Of a stretch of 64,000 nt of DNA, positions 38,149 to 46,445 are shown in pieces. The DNA comes from an uncultured Bacteroidota bacterium. GTDB lineage: Bacteria; Bacteroidota; Bacteroidia; Flavobacteriales; Flavobacteriaceae. The notes beneath the pieces are model-generated. The model searched no databases. It saw nothing but the letters and a program-made list of their open reading frames with translations, and was not told where the DNA came from. Numbering within the stretch: position 1 is the stretch's first letter; each line of letters opens with the position of its first letter. The DNA lies in NCBI GenBank assembly GCA_902618245.1, contig CACMZR010000004.1, positions 1 through 64,000 on the forward strand. Reading direction: 5' to 3'. Position numbers and translations under genes: made by a program.

Positions 38149-39126
38149 GTGAAAGTTGTTGAAAAAATCAAAAAACCAATTTATGATGAGATGGAAGCCT
38201 TTGAAAAGAAATTCAGAGATTCCATGTCATCAAATGTTTCGTTACTCAATAGAATAACTCATTTTATAGTAAATAGGAAAGGTAAACAAATGCGGCCAAT
38301 GTTTGTTTTTCTGGTATCTAAAATGTTTGGAAATGGTAAGGTGAATGAGCGAACTTACAGGGGAGCAGCTGTAATTGAATTGATTCATACTGCAACTCTG
38401 GTCCATGACGATGTGGTTGATGAAAGTTACAAACGAAGAGGTTTTTTTTCAATAAACGCATTATGGAAAAATAAGATTGCAGTATTAGTTGGTGACTATC
38501 TTTTGTCAAAAGGGTTATTATTGTCTATTGAGAATGAAGATTTTGACATATTAAAAATTATATCGGTAGCTGTTAGAGAAATGAGTCAGGGCGAATTATT
38601 ACAAATTGAAAAATCAAGATCATTAGATATTACATTGGATACCTATTTTGAAATTATACGTCAAAAAACTGCAACCTTGCTAGCTTCATGTTGCGCAATT
38701 GGTGCGAAGGCCGTAAACTGTAATAAAAAAGAAGTCCAGAAAATGTACAAGTTAGGTGAATTAACCGGTATGGCATTTCAAATCAAAGATGACCTATTTG
38801 ATTATGGTAAAAAGAAAATTGGAAAACCTGTTGGTATTGATATAAAAGAAAAGAAAATGACTTTACCACTAATTCACGTTCTAAATAAATCTAGTAAATC
38901 TGAAAAAAGATTTATAATTAATACCATAAAAAACAGTAATAAAAATAAAATTAAAGTTAATAAGTTAATTCATTTAGTCAAGGAAAAAGGAGGTATAGAA
39001 TATGCTGAAAAAAAAATGAATTTTTACCGTCAAAATGCAATCAAAATACTACATGAATTTCCAAAGAATGATTATCGTGATTCACTTGAACTAATGCTAA
39101 ACTACGTTATAGAAAGAAACGTTTAA
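38149..39126 (+). CDS. Polyprenyl diphosphate synthase (trans-type, octaprenyl-like)
   Basis: A 325-residue all-alpha isoprenyl synthase. The first aspartate-rich motif is HDDVVDESYKRRG and the second FQIKDDLFDYG; GKQMRPMFVFL gives the substrate-binding lysine and arginine. Trans-long-chain enzymes make the side chain of menaquinone in Bacteroidota, the likely role here, but product length cannot be read from sequence. The start is a GTG at 38149. The gene stands between rlmN and dnaG. Confidence 0.93.
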   Translation: MKVVEKIKKPIYDEMEAFEKKFRDSMSSNVSLLNRITHFIVNRKGKQMRPMFVFLVSKMFGNGKVNERTYRGAAVIELIHTATLVHDDVVDESYKRRGFFSINALWKNKIAVLVGDYLLSKGLLLSIENEDFDILKIISVAVREMSQGELLQIEKSRSLDITLDTYFEIIRQKTATLLASCCAIGAKAVNCNKKEVQKMYKLGELTGMAFQIKDDLFDYGKKKIGKPVGIDIKEKKMTLPLIHVLNKSSKSEKRFIINTIKNSNKNKIKVNKLIHLVKEKGGIEYAEKKMNFYRQNAIKILHEFPKNDYRDSLELMLNYVIERNV

Positions 39127-39142
39127 CAAATTTTTTCTTCTT

Positions 39143-39150
39143 TAAGTTTG
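39143..39150 (+). promoter_or_regulatory. Candidate -7 element (TAAGTTTG) for dnaG
   Basis: TAAGTTTG fits TAnnTTTG and lies 33 bases before the dnaG TTG start; predicted leader about 27 bases. A -33 TTG is not evident. Confidence 0.35.
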
Positions 39151-39183
39151 GTAATAAATTGATAAATTTATAAAAATATCAGT

Positions 39184-41148
39184 TTGATATCGAGAAAAAC
39201 AATAGATCAAGTATTTCAAACAGCTAGAGTAGAAGAGGTTGTAGGAGACTTTGTTACATTAAAAAAATCAGGTGCAAATTTCAAAGGACTTAGTCCTTTC
39301 TCACAAGAACGCACGCCAAGTTTCATAGTGTCACCAGTCAAACAAATTTGGAAAGATTTTAGTAGCGGAAAAGGTGGGAATATTGTAGCATTTTTAATGG
39401 AGCATGAACATTTTAGCTATCCTGAGGCTATAAAATATTTAGCAAACAAGTATAATATTGAAGTTGAGGAAACATCAACTAATGAAGAGGAAAAAGAAAA
39501 ACGGAATCATTTAGAAAGTCTCTATTTGGTAAATCAATTTGCCCAAGAAAACTTTTCAAAAAATTTGTGGGAATCATCCGAAGGTAAGTCAATTGGTCTA
39601 AGTTATTTTAAGGAAAGAGGATTTGATGAAAATACAATACGGTTTTTTGGATTGGGATATTCACTAAAAAAAATTGACAATTTGTACCGTGAGTCATTGG
39701 GGCATGGCTACGATAACAAATACCTATTGGAAACAGGTTTAGTTATTAAAAATGATAAAGGATATATTGACCGCTTTAGAGGTAGGGTTGTTTTTCCAAT
39801 TAAAAGCATGGCGGGAAGAATTCTTGGATTTGGAGGAAGGACACTTATTTCTGAAACTAAAGTAGCCAAGTATATTAATTCACCAGAAAGTGATGCATAT
39901 AGCAAAGGAGAAGTTTTATATGGTTTACATGAGGCAAAAAAAGCAATTGCAAGGGAAGATTCATGCTATTTAGTTGAAGGATATACTGATGTTATCCAAA
40001 TGTATCAAAAGGGAATTGAAAATGTAGTCTCTTCGTCTGGAACCGCACTTACCCTTGAGCAAATTAGATTGATAAGAAGATTAACTTCGAATATAGTTAT
40101 TTTGTTTGATGGCGATTTAGCGGGACAAAGGGCAGCATTAAGAGGAATAAATCTAGTTTTACAGGAAGGCATGAATGTAAAAGTTTGTTTTTTCCCTAAT
40201 GGAGAAGACCCAGACAGCTTTGTTAAAGGAAACGAACTTGAAAAAGTAAAAACATACCTTTCAGAACAAGCAAATGACTTTATTCAATTTAAAATAGAAC
40301 TTCTTCTTAAAGAGTCTGGCAGCGATCCAATTAAAAAAGCTCAGACTGTTAGAGATATAGTTTCCAGTATATCTAAAATACCTGATGCGATTAAACGAGA
40401 GATTTATATAAAAGAATGTGCTCTTGCAATGGAAGTTTCAGAACAAGTTTTGTTTGATGCCCTTGCCCAAGAAAAAAGCAAAAAAAATAAGCTGGTCAAA
40501 AATAAAATGATTATTCCTGAGACCAAAAATGATTCATTTGCAACTGAAAAAAGAAAACCAAATTTATATAATCCTATTTTAAATCTTGAGAAACAGATTT
40601 TAAGTATACTTATTCATTATGGAAGTTATGAAGCTTTTTTTGATGAAGTACTGATTTTCTCTGACTCAGATGGAAATTTAGTTGAAGAATCTAAAGTAGT
40701 GCAATCAAAAGTTTATGAAAAAGTTTTTTTAGATTTACAGCAGGATGAGATAGAGATGATTCAACCTGAATATCAATCCTTATATACACAGATAATAGAT
40801 TCTTATCAAAGAGAGGGTAAAATAATAACTGAAAAAATAGTTCAACAAAAAGATATCAATACAGTAAAATTACTCACAGATATATTATTATCTGACGAAG
40901 AACATCAGCTTCACGCTTGGGAAAAGAAAAATATCTTTGTCAAAGACCGAAAAAGTGTTGTAGGACAGCTTGTGAGTGAAACTATTTTAACCTTTAGAAG
41001 ACATCTGGTTGACCAAAAAATTCAAAATATTATAAAAATGGCTGAAAATCAAGTGGGCAATTACAATGAAGTGGAATTTTTGGAAGAAGTAATTCAGTAT
41101 CAAAACTTAAAAAAATTACTTTCCCAAAAATTAAATAGAGTACTTTAA
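39184..41148 (+). CDS. dnaG: DNA primase DnaG, with substituted zinc ligands
   Basis: A 654-residue primase that makes RNA primers at the fork. The N-terminal zinc-binding fold region is intact in length and surrounding sequence (SPFSQERTPSFIVSP), but the four ligand positions of the CHC2 type are Ser37, Ser40, Asp58 and Ser61 with the same 2-17-2 spacing, so no zinc can bind there in the usual way. The TOPRIM domain is normal (YLVEGYTDVIQM; ILFDGDLAGQRAA), followed by a helical C-terminal DnaB-binding region. The start is TTG 39184 (MISRKTIDQVFQTARVEEVV). I believe other flavobacteria share the substitution, so it is probably clade-wide. Confidence 0.95.
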   Translation: MISRKTIDQVFQTARVEEVVGDFVTLKKSGANFKGLSPFSQERTPSFIVSPVKQIWKDFSSGKGGNIVAFLMEHEHFSYPEAIKYLANKYNIEVEETSTNEEEKEKRNHLESLYLVNQFAQENFSKNLWESSEGKSIGLSYFKERGFDENTIRFFGLGYSLKKIDNLYRESLGHGYDNKYLLETGLVIKNDKGYIDRFRGRVVFPIKSMAGRILGFGGRTLISETKVAKYINSPESDAYSKGEVLYGLHEAKKAIAREDSCYLVEGYTDVIQMYQKGIENVVSSSGTALTLEQIRLIRRLTSNIVILFDGDLAGQRAALRGINLVLQEGMNVKVCFFPNGEDPDSFVKGNELEKVKTYLSEQANDFIQFKIELLLKESGSDPIKKAQTVRDIVSSISKIPDAIKREIYIKECALAMEVSEQVLFDALAQEKSKKNKLVKNKMIIPETKNDSFATEKRKPNLYNPILNLEKQILSILIHYGSYEAFFDEVLIFSDSDGNLVEESKVVQSKVYEKVFLDLQQDEIEMIQPEYQSLYTQIIDSYQREGKIITEKIVQQKDINTVKLLTDILLSDEEHQLHAWEKKNIFVKDRKSVVGQLVSETILTFRRHLVDQKIQNIIKMAENQVGNYNEVEFLEEVIQYQNLKKLLSQKLNRVL

Positions 41149-41348
41149 AGTGTTTATTTCTAAATTATCACAAATTCTACCAATTTTCTCTTCTTCAGGA
41201 ATATCAAAAGATCTTTTTATGACATAAAGATCAAATAAATTTTGATGAATTTACCTTTACTGCCATAAATTTTTATTCCTTTCAAAACCTTCTGTTAAGG
41301 ATCAAGGAGAACAACTTTTAAAAATTTTATTTAATTTTTATACAGTAC

Positions 41349-42140
41349 TTAAAGAAAGTTTTTTGGTATAAAACATACTGGAATGGGATTCATTTTGTGT
41401 TGATTTTTTCTATTGAAATTTAGATATATATCGAATACTTCAGTTTCTCGTGTTGTAAAATTAGATTTGGTTAATTTATTTTTATGAGCTTCCATAGCCC
41501 ATTCAAGCTCAGGATAACTTGCTCCTATTTGATCTTCATCAGTTCGATTATCTTCCCAGAGTCCGTCAGTTGGCGAAGCTTTTTGTATAGAATCTAATAT
41601 ATTTAGATGTTCTGCCAATGAAAAAACCTGAGTTTTGTTTAAATCGGCTATAGGGCTAATGTCAACACCTCCATCCCCGTATTTTGTGTAAAACCCAACT
41701 CCAAAGTCCTCAACTTTATTTCCTGTCCCCGCAACTAAATAATTGTTTAGTGCAGCAAAATAATATAAGCTTGTCATTCTTAGTCTAGCACGGGTATTGG
41801 CTAAGCTATGAAATTGTGCATCATGATTTTTTGTCTCAGGAATTATTTCTTTAAAAGAGGAGAAGACTTTATCAAGAGATATTCTTGATGACGATACATT
41901 TTTGAAATTTTTTTTTAACCAGTTTATGTGATCTGAAGCTCTAGAATCTTGGGATGATTCTTGCTTAATTGGCATTTCTAAACAAAGTAATTTAAAACCT
42001 GTTTTTGCACAAAGTGTAGAGGTTACTGCAGAGTCAATTCCTCCAGAAACGCCTACAACAAAGCCTTGCATTTTAGATTTATTTAAATAATCCTTTAACC
42101 ATTTTATAATATGTCTTTCTACTTTTTCTCCTGATTTCAT
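41349..42140 (-). CDS. nadE: NAD+ synthase (ammonia-dependent type)
   Basis: A 263-residue N-type ATP pyrophosphatase that amidates deamido-NAD+ with ammonia. The PP-loop GVSGGIDSAV is at about residues 29-38, and GTGNKVEDFGVGFYTKYGDGG and SPTDGLWEDNRTDEDQIG are family blocks. The glutaminase domain found in the longer glutamine-dependent enzymes is absent. It is divergent from gldB and shares a compact promoter region with it. The 200 bases between its stop and dnaG hold no gene or clear signal. Confidence 0.95.
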   Translation of the reverse strand: MKSGEKVERHIIKWLKDYLNKSKMQGFVVGVSGGIDSAVTSTLCAKTGFKLLCLEMPIKQESSQDSRASDHINWLKKNFKNVSSSRISLDKVFSSFKEIIPETKNHDAQFHSLANTRARLRMTSLYYFAALNNYLVAGTGNKVEDFGVGFYTKYGDGGVDISPIADLNKTQVFSLAEHLNILDSIQKASPTDGLWEDNRTDEDQIGASYPELEWAMEAHKNKLTKSNFTTRETEVFDIYLNFNRKNQHKMNPIPVCFIPKNFL

Positions 42141-42160
42141 TTTTTAATTATTAAAAAAAA

Positions 42161-42168
42161 TAAATTTG
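42161..42168 (+). promoter_or_regulatory. Candidate -7 element (TAAATTTG) for gldB-gldC
   Basis: TAAATTTG fits TAnnTTTG and lies 23 bases before the gldB ATG, giving a leader of about 17 bases. It is separated by two bases from the oppositely oriented nadE -7 element at 42171-42178. Confidence 0.45.
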
Positions 42169-42170
42169 TA

Positions 42171-42202
42171 CAAAATTACATTTTTGTTAATATGATAGCA
42201 AA
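42171..42202 (-). promoter_or_regulatory. Complete Bacteroidota-type promoter for nadE
   Basis: On the minus strand, TTTG (42202-42199) is followed after 20 bases by TAATTTTG (42178-42171), matching the TTTG-N~20-TAnnTTTG arrangement. The predicted leader is about 25 bases. The -33 box lies inside codons 3-4 of the divergent gldB gene. Confidence 0.5.
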
Positions 42203-43190
42203 TCTTAAGACGGTACTTAAAGTTTTTTTTTCTATTTCTCACTTCTACCTGACTATTTTTGTTTTATTTATTATTTTTTACTCATGTAATGATCGAAATA
42301 ATAATGAAAAAAGAAAACCTATTTCATTGAGTTTTGAACGGTTTGATTTAAAGTTTTATAATCAACCACCAAATGTAATTCCAAAACTAAAAAAAGATTA
42401 TTCTTTTTTATTTCCAAAACAATTTTCGGATAGTATCTGGGAAAATAGACAAAAAGATAGTTTACAATTAATTCTCCAAAATGCTGTTCAAAATGAGTTT
42501 CCAGATTTATTGGATGTTGAAGGTGATATAACAGATTTATTTGAAAAAATAAAATTTCAATTTCCTGACATTAATCTATCAAGAGTTATATTTTTAACTA
42601 ATAATGTTGACTATCAGTTAAAGACTGTGTTTGCTGACAGCATACTTTTGATTTCACTAGATACTTTCTTGGGCCCTAGTCATGTTCTTTATAAAGGGAT
42701 TCCAAGTTATATTAAAAAAGAATTAGATAGAAAATATATTACATCCCAAATTGTAGATAAATTTGCAATTTATAGTCTCCCTCCTCCAAATGAAAGAACT
42801 TTTCTTGCCAAAATGTTGTATGAGGGTAAAAAAATGTATTTGAAAGATATATTTCTATCTCACTTAAAGGATAATATAAAGATTGCTTACACCGAAGAAG
42901 AAATTAAATGGGCAAAAGAAAATGAACGTTTAATTTGGCAGTATTTTGTAGAAAAACAAATTTTATTTAAAACGGATTCAGATTTAGTGGGGCGTTTCTT
43001 AGAACCGGCACCATTTTCTAAATTTTATTTACAAATTGACAATGAATCCCCAGGTAAAATAGGTGTTTGGCTAGGTTGGCAAATAGTCAGAAGCTATTGT
43101 AAACAAAACCCAGAGACATCAATAATAGAACTTCTAAATCTTTCTTCACAAGATCTTTTTAATCATTCAAAATATAAACCAAAAAAATAA
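42192..43190 (+). CDS. gldB: Gliding motility lipoprotein GldB
   Basis: A 332-residue lipoprotein; the lipobox FIIFYSC puts the lipidated cysteine at residue 32, after an unusually long N-terminal region. The KISFERFDLKFY-like start (here LSFERFDLKFYNQP) and FLGPSHVLYKGIPSYI match GldB. GldB is needed for gliding in Flavobacterium johnsoniae, though its biochemical role is unknown. It is followed by gldC with a one-base overlap and preceded by the divergent nadE gene, the arrangement usual in flavobacteria. Confidence 0.9.
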   Translation: MIANLKTVLKVFFSISHFYLTIFVLFIIFYSCNDRNNNEKRKPISLSFERFDLKFYNQPPNVIPKLKKDYSFLFPKQFSDSIWENRQKDSLQLILQNAVQNEFPDLLDVEGDITDLFEKIKFQFPDINLSRVIFLTNNVDYQLKTVFADSILLISLDTFLGPSHVLYKGIPSYIKKELDRKYITSQIVDKFAIYSLPPPNERTFLAKMLYEGKKMYLKDIFLSHLKDNIKIAYTEEEIKWAKENERLIWQYFVEKQILFKTDSDLVGRFLEPAPFSKFYLQIDNESPGKIGVWLGWQIVRSYCKQNPETSIIELLNLSSQDLFNHSKYKPKK

Positions 43191-43528
43191 TGTCAACAAA
43201 CAAAAAAACTCAAATTACAATTGATGTTAACTTAGATGAAAATAAAATACCTGAAAAAATAATTTGGTCAGCTAAAGATGGTGGTATTTCAAAAATGGAA
43301 TCAAAGGCCATATTACTTTCGTTTTGGGATTCAGAAAATCAAGAAACACTTAAAATGGATTTATGGGTTAAAGATATGCCATTGGATCAGATGAAATTAT
43401 TTTTTCATCAGACGTTTGTGTCCATGAGTGACACATTTTATAAAGCAACTAATGACGAGAAGATGACTCAAACAATAAGAGACTTCTGTGATTATTACGC
43501 AGAAGTTTTTAATTTAAAAAAAAATTAA
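43190..43528 (+). CDS. gldC: Gliding motility protein GldC
   Basis: A 112-residue soluble protein without a signal peptide. The conserved QITIDVNLDENKIPEKIIW and KDGGISKMESKAILLSFWD segments are typical of GldC. It enhances but is not essential for gliding in Flavobacterium. Its ATG shares its first base with the last base of the gldB stop codon, and its stop overlaps that of the convergent engB in a TTAA palindrome. Confidence 0.92.
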   Translation: MSTNKKTQITIDVNLDENKIPEKIIWSAKDGGISKMESKAILLSFWDSENQETLKMDLWVKDMPLDQMKLFFHQTFVSMSDTFYKATNDEKMTQTIRDFCDYYAEVFNLKKN

Positions 43529-44142
43529 TTTTTCTTATATTTATAAAACTCAGAATTGAGTATTTTGATGTAGTTTAAAATTTTTTCTTTCCCTGTATTT
43601 TTTTTAGAAGATGTTACAAAAATGGGAGGAATAGATTCCCAATTACTCTGACACATTTTGTTTTTGTATTCAAGAATATTTTTTTCAATTAAATTTATTT
43701 TCAGCTTATCAGACTTCGTGAAAATTATTGAAAAAGAAATTAAATTTTTATTTAGCCATGACATAAATTCAAGATCAAAGTTTTGTGGCTGATGACGAAT
43801 GTCAACCAACAAAAAAGCATTTATTAATTGTTTTCTTTTTTTAAAGTAGTTTTTTATGAGTGTTTTAATTTTATTTTTTTTAATCTTAGATAATCTAGCG
43901 TACCCATAACCAGGAAGATCTACTAAGTGCCAGCTATCATTGATAAGATAATGATTAATTAATATTGTTTTTCCGGGGGTAGAAGATGTTTTGGCTAAAT
44001 TTTTTTTATTACAAATTGAATTTATTAACGACGACTTACCGACATTAGATCTTCCGATGAAAGCGTATTCTGGTAAATCATTTTTTGGGCACATTTCTAC
44101 ATCAGTGTTACTAATAATAAAGCGGCTTGATTTGACTTGCAT
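43525..44142 (-). CDS. engB: Ribosome biogenesis GTPase EngB/YsxC (YihA)
   Basis: A 205-residue small GTPase needed for assembly of the 50S subunit. G1 is GRSNVGKSSLINSI (about residues 30-43), G2 has the conserved TSSTPGKT, G3 is DLPGYGYA, and G4 is TKSDK (IIFTKSDKLK). The domain is alone, as in EngB. It is 6 bases downstream of the alpha/beta hydrolase gene on the minus strand, and convergent with gldC with overlapping stop codons. Confidence 0.95.
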   Translation of the reverse strand: MQVKSSRFIISNTDVEMCPKNDLPEYAFIGRSNVGKSSLINSICNKKNLAKTSSTPGKTILINHYLINDSWHLVDLPGYGYARLSKIKKNKIKTLIKNYFKKRKQLINAFLLVDIRHQPQNFDLEFMSWLNKNLISFSIIFTKSDKLKINLIEKNILEYKNKMCQSNWESIPPIFVTSSKKNTGKEKILNYIKILNSEFYKYKKN

Positions 44143-44148
44143 GGTTTT

Positions 44149-44910
44149 TCAGAAATTTCTAGCCTCTAGCCAATTCTCTAAAATTGTATTAAATTTTTGT
44201 GGATGTTCCATCATAGGGGCATGTCCACATCTATCAATCCAATACAAATTCGAATCAGGAAGCAATTCATGAAATTCTTTAGCCACATTAGGAGGTGTTA
44301 CAGTATCCTGTTTACCCCAGATTATTGCAGTAGGAGTTTTTATTTTTGGTAATTCATTTGCCATATTATGTCTAATTGCGCTTTTCGCAAGTGCTAAAGT
44401 ACGTAACAACTTATTTCTGTCATTGACTGATTCAAACACTCTATCTACGATTTCTTTACTTGCGATTTTAGGATCAAAAAATACAGCCTCACTTTTCTTC
44501 TTTATATATTCATAATCTCCTCGTTTAGGATATCCATCACCCATATTATTTTCATACAAACCTGAACTACCAGTTAAAACTAGACCTTTAACTAACTTAG
44601 GATAGCTTTTTATAAAAAGAAGACCTACATGACCACCTAAAGAATTACCGAGCAAAATAATATCACTTAGCTTTCTAAATGATATAAACTTGTGAAGGTA
44701 ATCTGAAAGTGATTTTACTGAAGTATCAAGAATTGGCATTGAATAAACTGGAAGTTCTGGTATAATTACATGATATTTTTTACCTGGGAAATAATTCATC
44801 ACACCTGAAAAATTACTTAATCCACCCATTAGGCCGTGAAGAATAATGATTGGTTGTCCAGCTCCAGATTCCACATAACGGAATTTATGTTTTTGAATTA
44901 TGTTATTCAT
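44149..44910 (-). CDS. Alpha/beta hydrolase
   Basis: A 253-residue alpha/beta hydrolase fold protein. The oxyanion-hole region is HGLMGG, the nucleophile elbow is LGNSLGGHVGL with the catalytic serine, the acid is likely the aspartate in IWGKQDTVTP, and the histidine is in DRCGHAPMMEHP. The substrate is not predictable. It has its own -7 element upstream (44946-44939) and precedes engB by 6 bases, an arrangement I recall from other flavobacteria next to mraZ. Confidence 0.88.
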   Translation of the reverse strand: MNNIIQKHKFRYVESGAGQPIIILHGLMGGLSNFSGVMNYFPGKKYHVIIPELPVYSMPILDTSVKSLSDYLHKFISFRKLSDIILLGNSLGGHVGLLFIKSYPKLVKGLVLTGSSGLYENNMGDGYPKRGDYEYIKKKSEAVFFDPKIASKEIVDRVFESVNDRNKLLRTLALAKSAIRHNMANELPKIKTPTAIIWGKQDTVTPPNVAKEFHELLPDSNLYWIDRCGHAPMMEHPQKFNTILENWLEARNF

Positions 44911-44938
44911 TATTCCTAAATCCTACAAAATTTAAATT

Positions 44939-44946
44939 CAAATATA
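44939..44946 (-). promoter_or_regulatory. Candidate -7 element (TATATTTG) for the alpha/beta hydrolase-engB unit
   Basis: Minus-strand TATATTTG at 44946-44939, 28 bases before the hydrolase ATG; predicted leader about 24 bases. No -33 box at normal spacing. Confidence 0.4.
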
Positions 44947-45030
44947 GACATTTACAACATAGCTGATACTTTTTATTTCAATCCAAAAAATATGATTGAT
45001 ATGATTTAAAAGTGTCAAAACTTATTAACA

Positions 45031-45060
45031 ATGTGGTGAAATGTGGTAAAATGTGGTAAA
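45031..45060 (+). promoter_or_regulatory. MraZ operator: three direct 10-bp repeats upstream of mraZ
   Basis: ATGTGGTGAA, ATGTGGTAAA and ATGTGGTAAA follow each other without gap at 45031, 45041 and 45051. MraZ of other bacteria binds tandem boxes with a TGG core spaced by one helical turn upstream of its own gene, the pattern seen here. The repeats end 7 bases before the -7 element, so they cover the -33 region. Confidence 0.8.
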
Positions 45061-45067
45061 TAAAATT

Positions 45068-45075
45068 TATATTTG
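45068..45075 (+). promoter_or_regulatory. -7 element (TATATTTG) of the dcw cluster promoter
   Basis: TATATTTG is a perfect TAnnTTTG and lies 19 bases before the mraZ GTG start, predicting a leader of about 13 bases. The matching -33 region falls inside the MraZ repeats. Confidence 0.6.
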
Positions 45076-45094
45076 ATACAAATCATAAAGTTGA

Positions 45095-45562
45095 GTGGAA
45101 CATCTTATCGGTACATACGAATGTAAAGTTGATACTAAAGGCCGTGTAATGATGCCAATTGCTTTAAAAAAACAACTTTCAAAATTAATTAATGAAGGTT
45201 TTGTTTTGAAAAGATCTGTATTTAACCATTGCATTGAAATGTATCCTGTAAGTGAGTGGTCTAAACTTATGGACAAGTTAAATGGCTTAAATAGGTTCAA
45301 CAAAAAAAATAACGACTTCATTCGTCGGTTTACTGCTGGTGTTAAATCAGTTGAAATGGATAATTCTGGACGATTCCTAATTTCCAAAGATTTAATCAAA
45401 TACGCTTCCATAGATAAAGAAATTGTACTATCGTCATCAGTGAATATTCTAGAAATTTGGAATAAATCAACATATGAGGAAGTAATTAATGAGGCTACTT
45501 TGGATTTTGGAGTATTAGCTGAAGAAGTAATGGGTGACAAAAATTATGGAAGCATATCATAA
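45095..45562 (+). CDS. mraZ: Transcriptional regulator MraZ
   Basis: A 155-residue protein with two MraZ/AbrB-like domains; TYECKVDTKGRVMMPIALKK opens the first and VEMDNSGRFLISKDLIKYA the second. It is a ring-forming DNA-binding protein that represses the dcw operon. The GTG start at 45095 matches the family N-terminus. It is first in the cluster, preceded by three operator repeats and a -7 element, and overlaps rsmH. A frame on the opposite strand here is only a shadow of this gene. Confidence 0.95.
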   Translation: MEHLIGTYECKVDTKGRVMMPIALKKQLSKLINEGFVLKRSVFNHCIEMYPVSEWSKLMDKLNGLNRFNKKNNDFIRRFTAGVKSVEMDNSGRFLISKDLIKYASIDKEIVLSSSVNILEIWNKSTYEEVINEATLDFGVLAEEVMGDKNYGSIS

Positions 45563-46445
45563 ATCAGTTTTAACGGAAGAGGTATTAAAAGGACTAAAAA
45601 TTTACCCAAGTGGTGTTTATGTTGATGCTACATATGGTGGTGGTGGTCATTCAAGAGAAATTTTAAAAAAGTTAAATAAAAATGGAAAATTATTTGGTTT
45701 TGATCAAGATCCTGATTCTGCTATAAACACAATAGATGATAACCGTTTTGAATTGATAGTTGCAAATTTTTCTTTCTTGACGCAATATTTAAAATATTAT
45801 CAAATTAATTCTGTAGATGGAATACTTGCTGATTTGGGTGTTTCATCACATCAATTTGATCAACAATTAAGGGGTTTTTCAATTAGAAAATCTGGCAGAT
45901 TAGATATGCGTATGAATAAAACCCAAAGTTTGGATGCTCATAAAGTAATTAATTCTTACGATGAGAAATCATTGAATCAAATATTCAGAAGATATGGTGA
46001 ATTAAAAAGCGCAAAAAAAATTACGCAGAATATTCTTGACTCTAGAAGGAAAAATGATATATGTACAACTTTTGATTTGATCGATGTTTTGAAACCACTT
46101 ACTCCAAAGAGACTGAAAAATAAGTTTTTAGCACAAATTTTTCAAGCAATTCGTATTGAAGTAAATAATGAACTTGAGGTTTTAAAATCATTGTTAAAAC
46201 AATCTTCCAGTTTACTAAAATCAGGTGGGCGTTTGGTTTGCATATCTTATCATTCCTTAGAAGATCGTTGTGTAAAACATTTTTTTCAAAATGGAAATTT
46301 CGATAAGCGAGAGGATAAAGATTTTTTTGGTAACCCACTAAAAGTTCTTAATAGAGTCGGAAGATTAATTATCCCATCTAGTGAGGAGATTAAATTAAAT
46401 CCAAGGTCTAGAAGTGCTAAACTTAGAATCGCTCAAAAAAAATGA
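45546..46445 (+). CDS. rsmH: 16S rRNA (cytosine1402-N4) methyltransferase RsmH (MraW)
   Basis: A 300-residue SAM-dependent methyltransferase. HKSVLTEEVLKGL, VDATYGGGGHSREIL (SAM site), GILADLGVSSHQFD and ISYHSLEDRCVKHFF are canonical. ATG 45546 (MEAYHKSVL) is used, with a 17-base overlap with mraZ; a GTG at 45534 would add four residues. It is second in the dcw operon and overlaps ftsL by four bases (ATGA). Confidence 0.95.
   Translation: MEAYHKSVLTEEVLKGLKIYPSGVYVDATYGGGGHSREILKKLNKNGKLFGFDQDPDSAINTIDDNRFELIVANFSFLTQYLKYYQINSVDGILADLGVSSHQFDQQLRGFSIRKSGRLDMRMNKTQSLDAHKVINSYDEKSLNQIFRRYGELKSAKKITQNILDSRRKNDICTTFDLIDVLKPLTPKRLKNKFLAQIFQAIRIEVNNELEVLKSLLKQSSSLLKSGGRLVCISYHSLEDRCVKHFFQNGNFDKREDKDFFGNPLKVLNRVGRLIIPSSEEIKLNPRSRSAKLRIAQKK

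Noticed and set aside
41149-41348. Possible regulator gene remnant between dnaG and nadE
   Set aside because: I looked for a response-regulator remnant that some relatives carry here; all frames are short and none resembles a known domain.
45067-45540. 157-residue open frame on the minus strand across mraZ
   Set aside because: It is antisense to a well-conserved MraZ and has no recognisable motifs, so it is a shadow frame.
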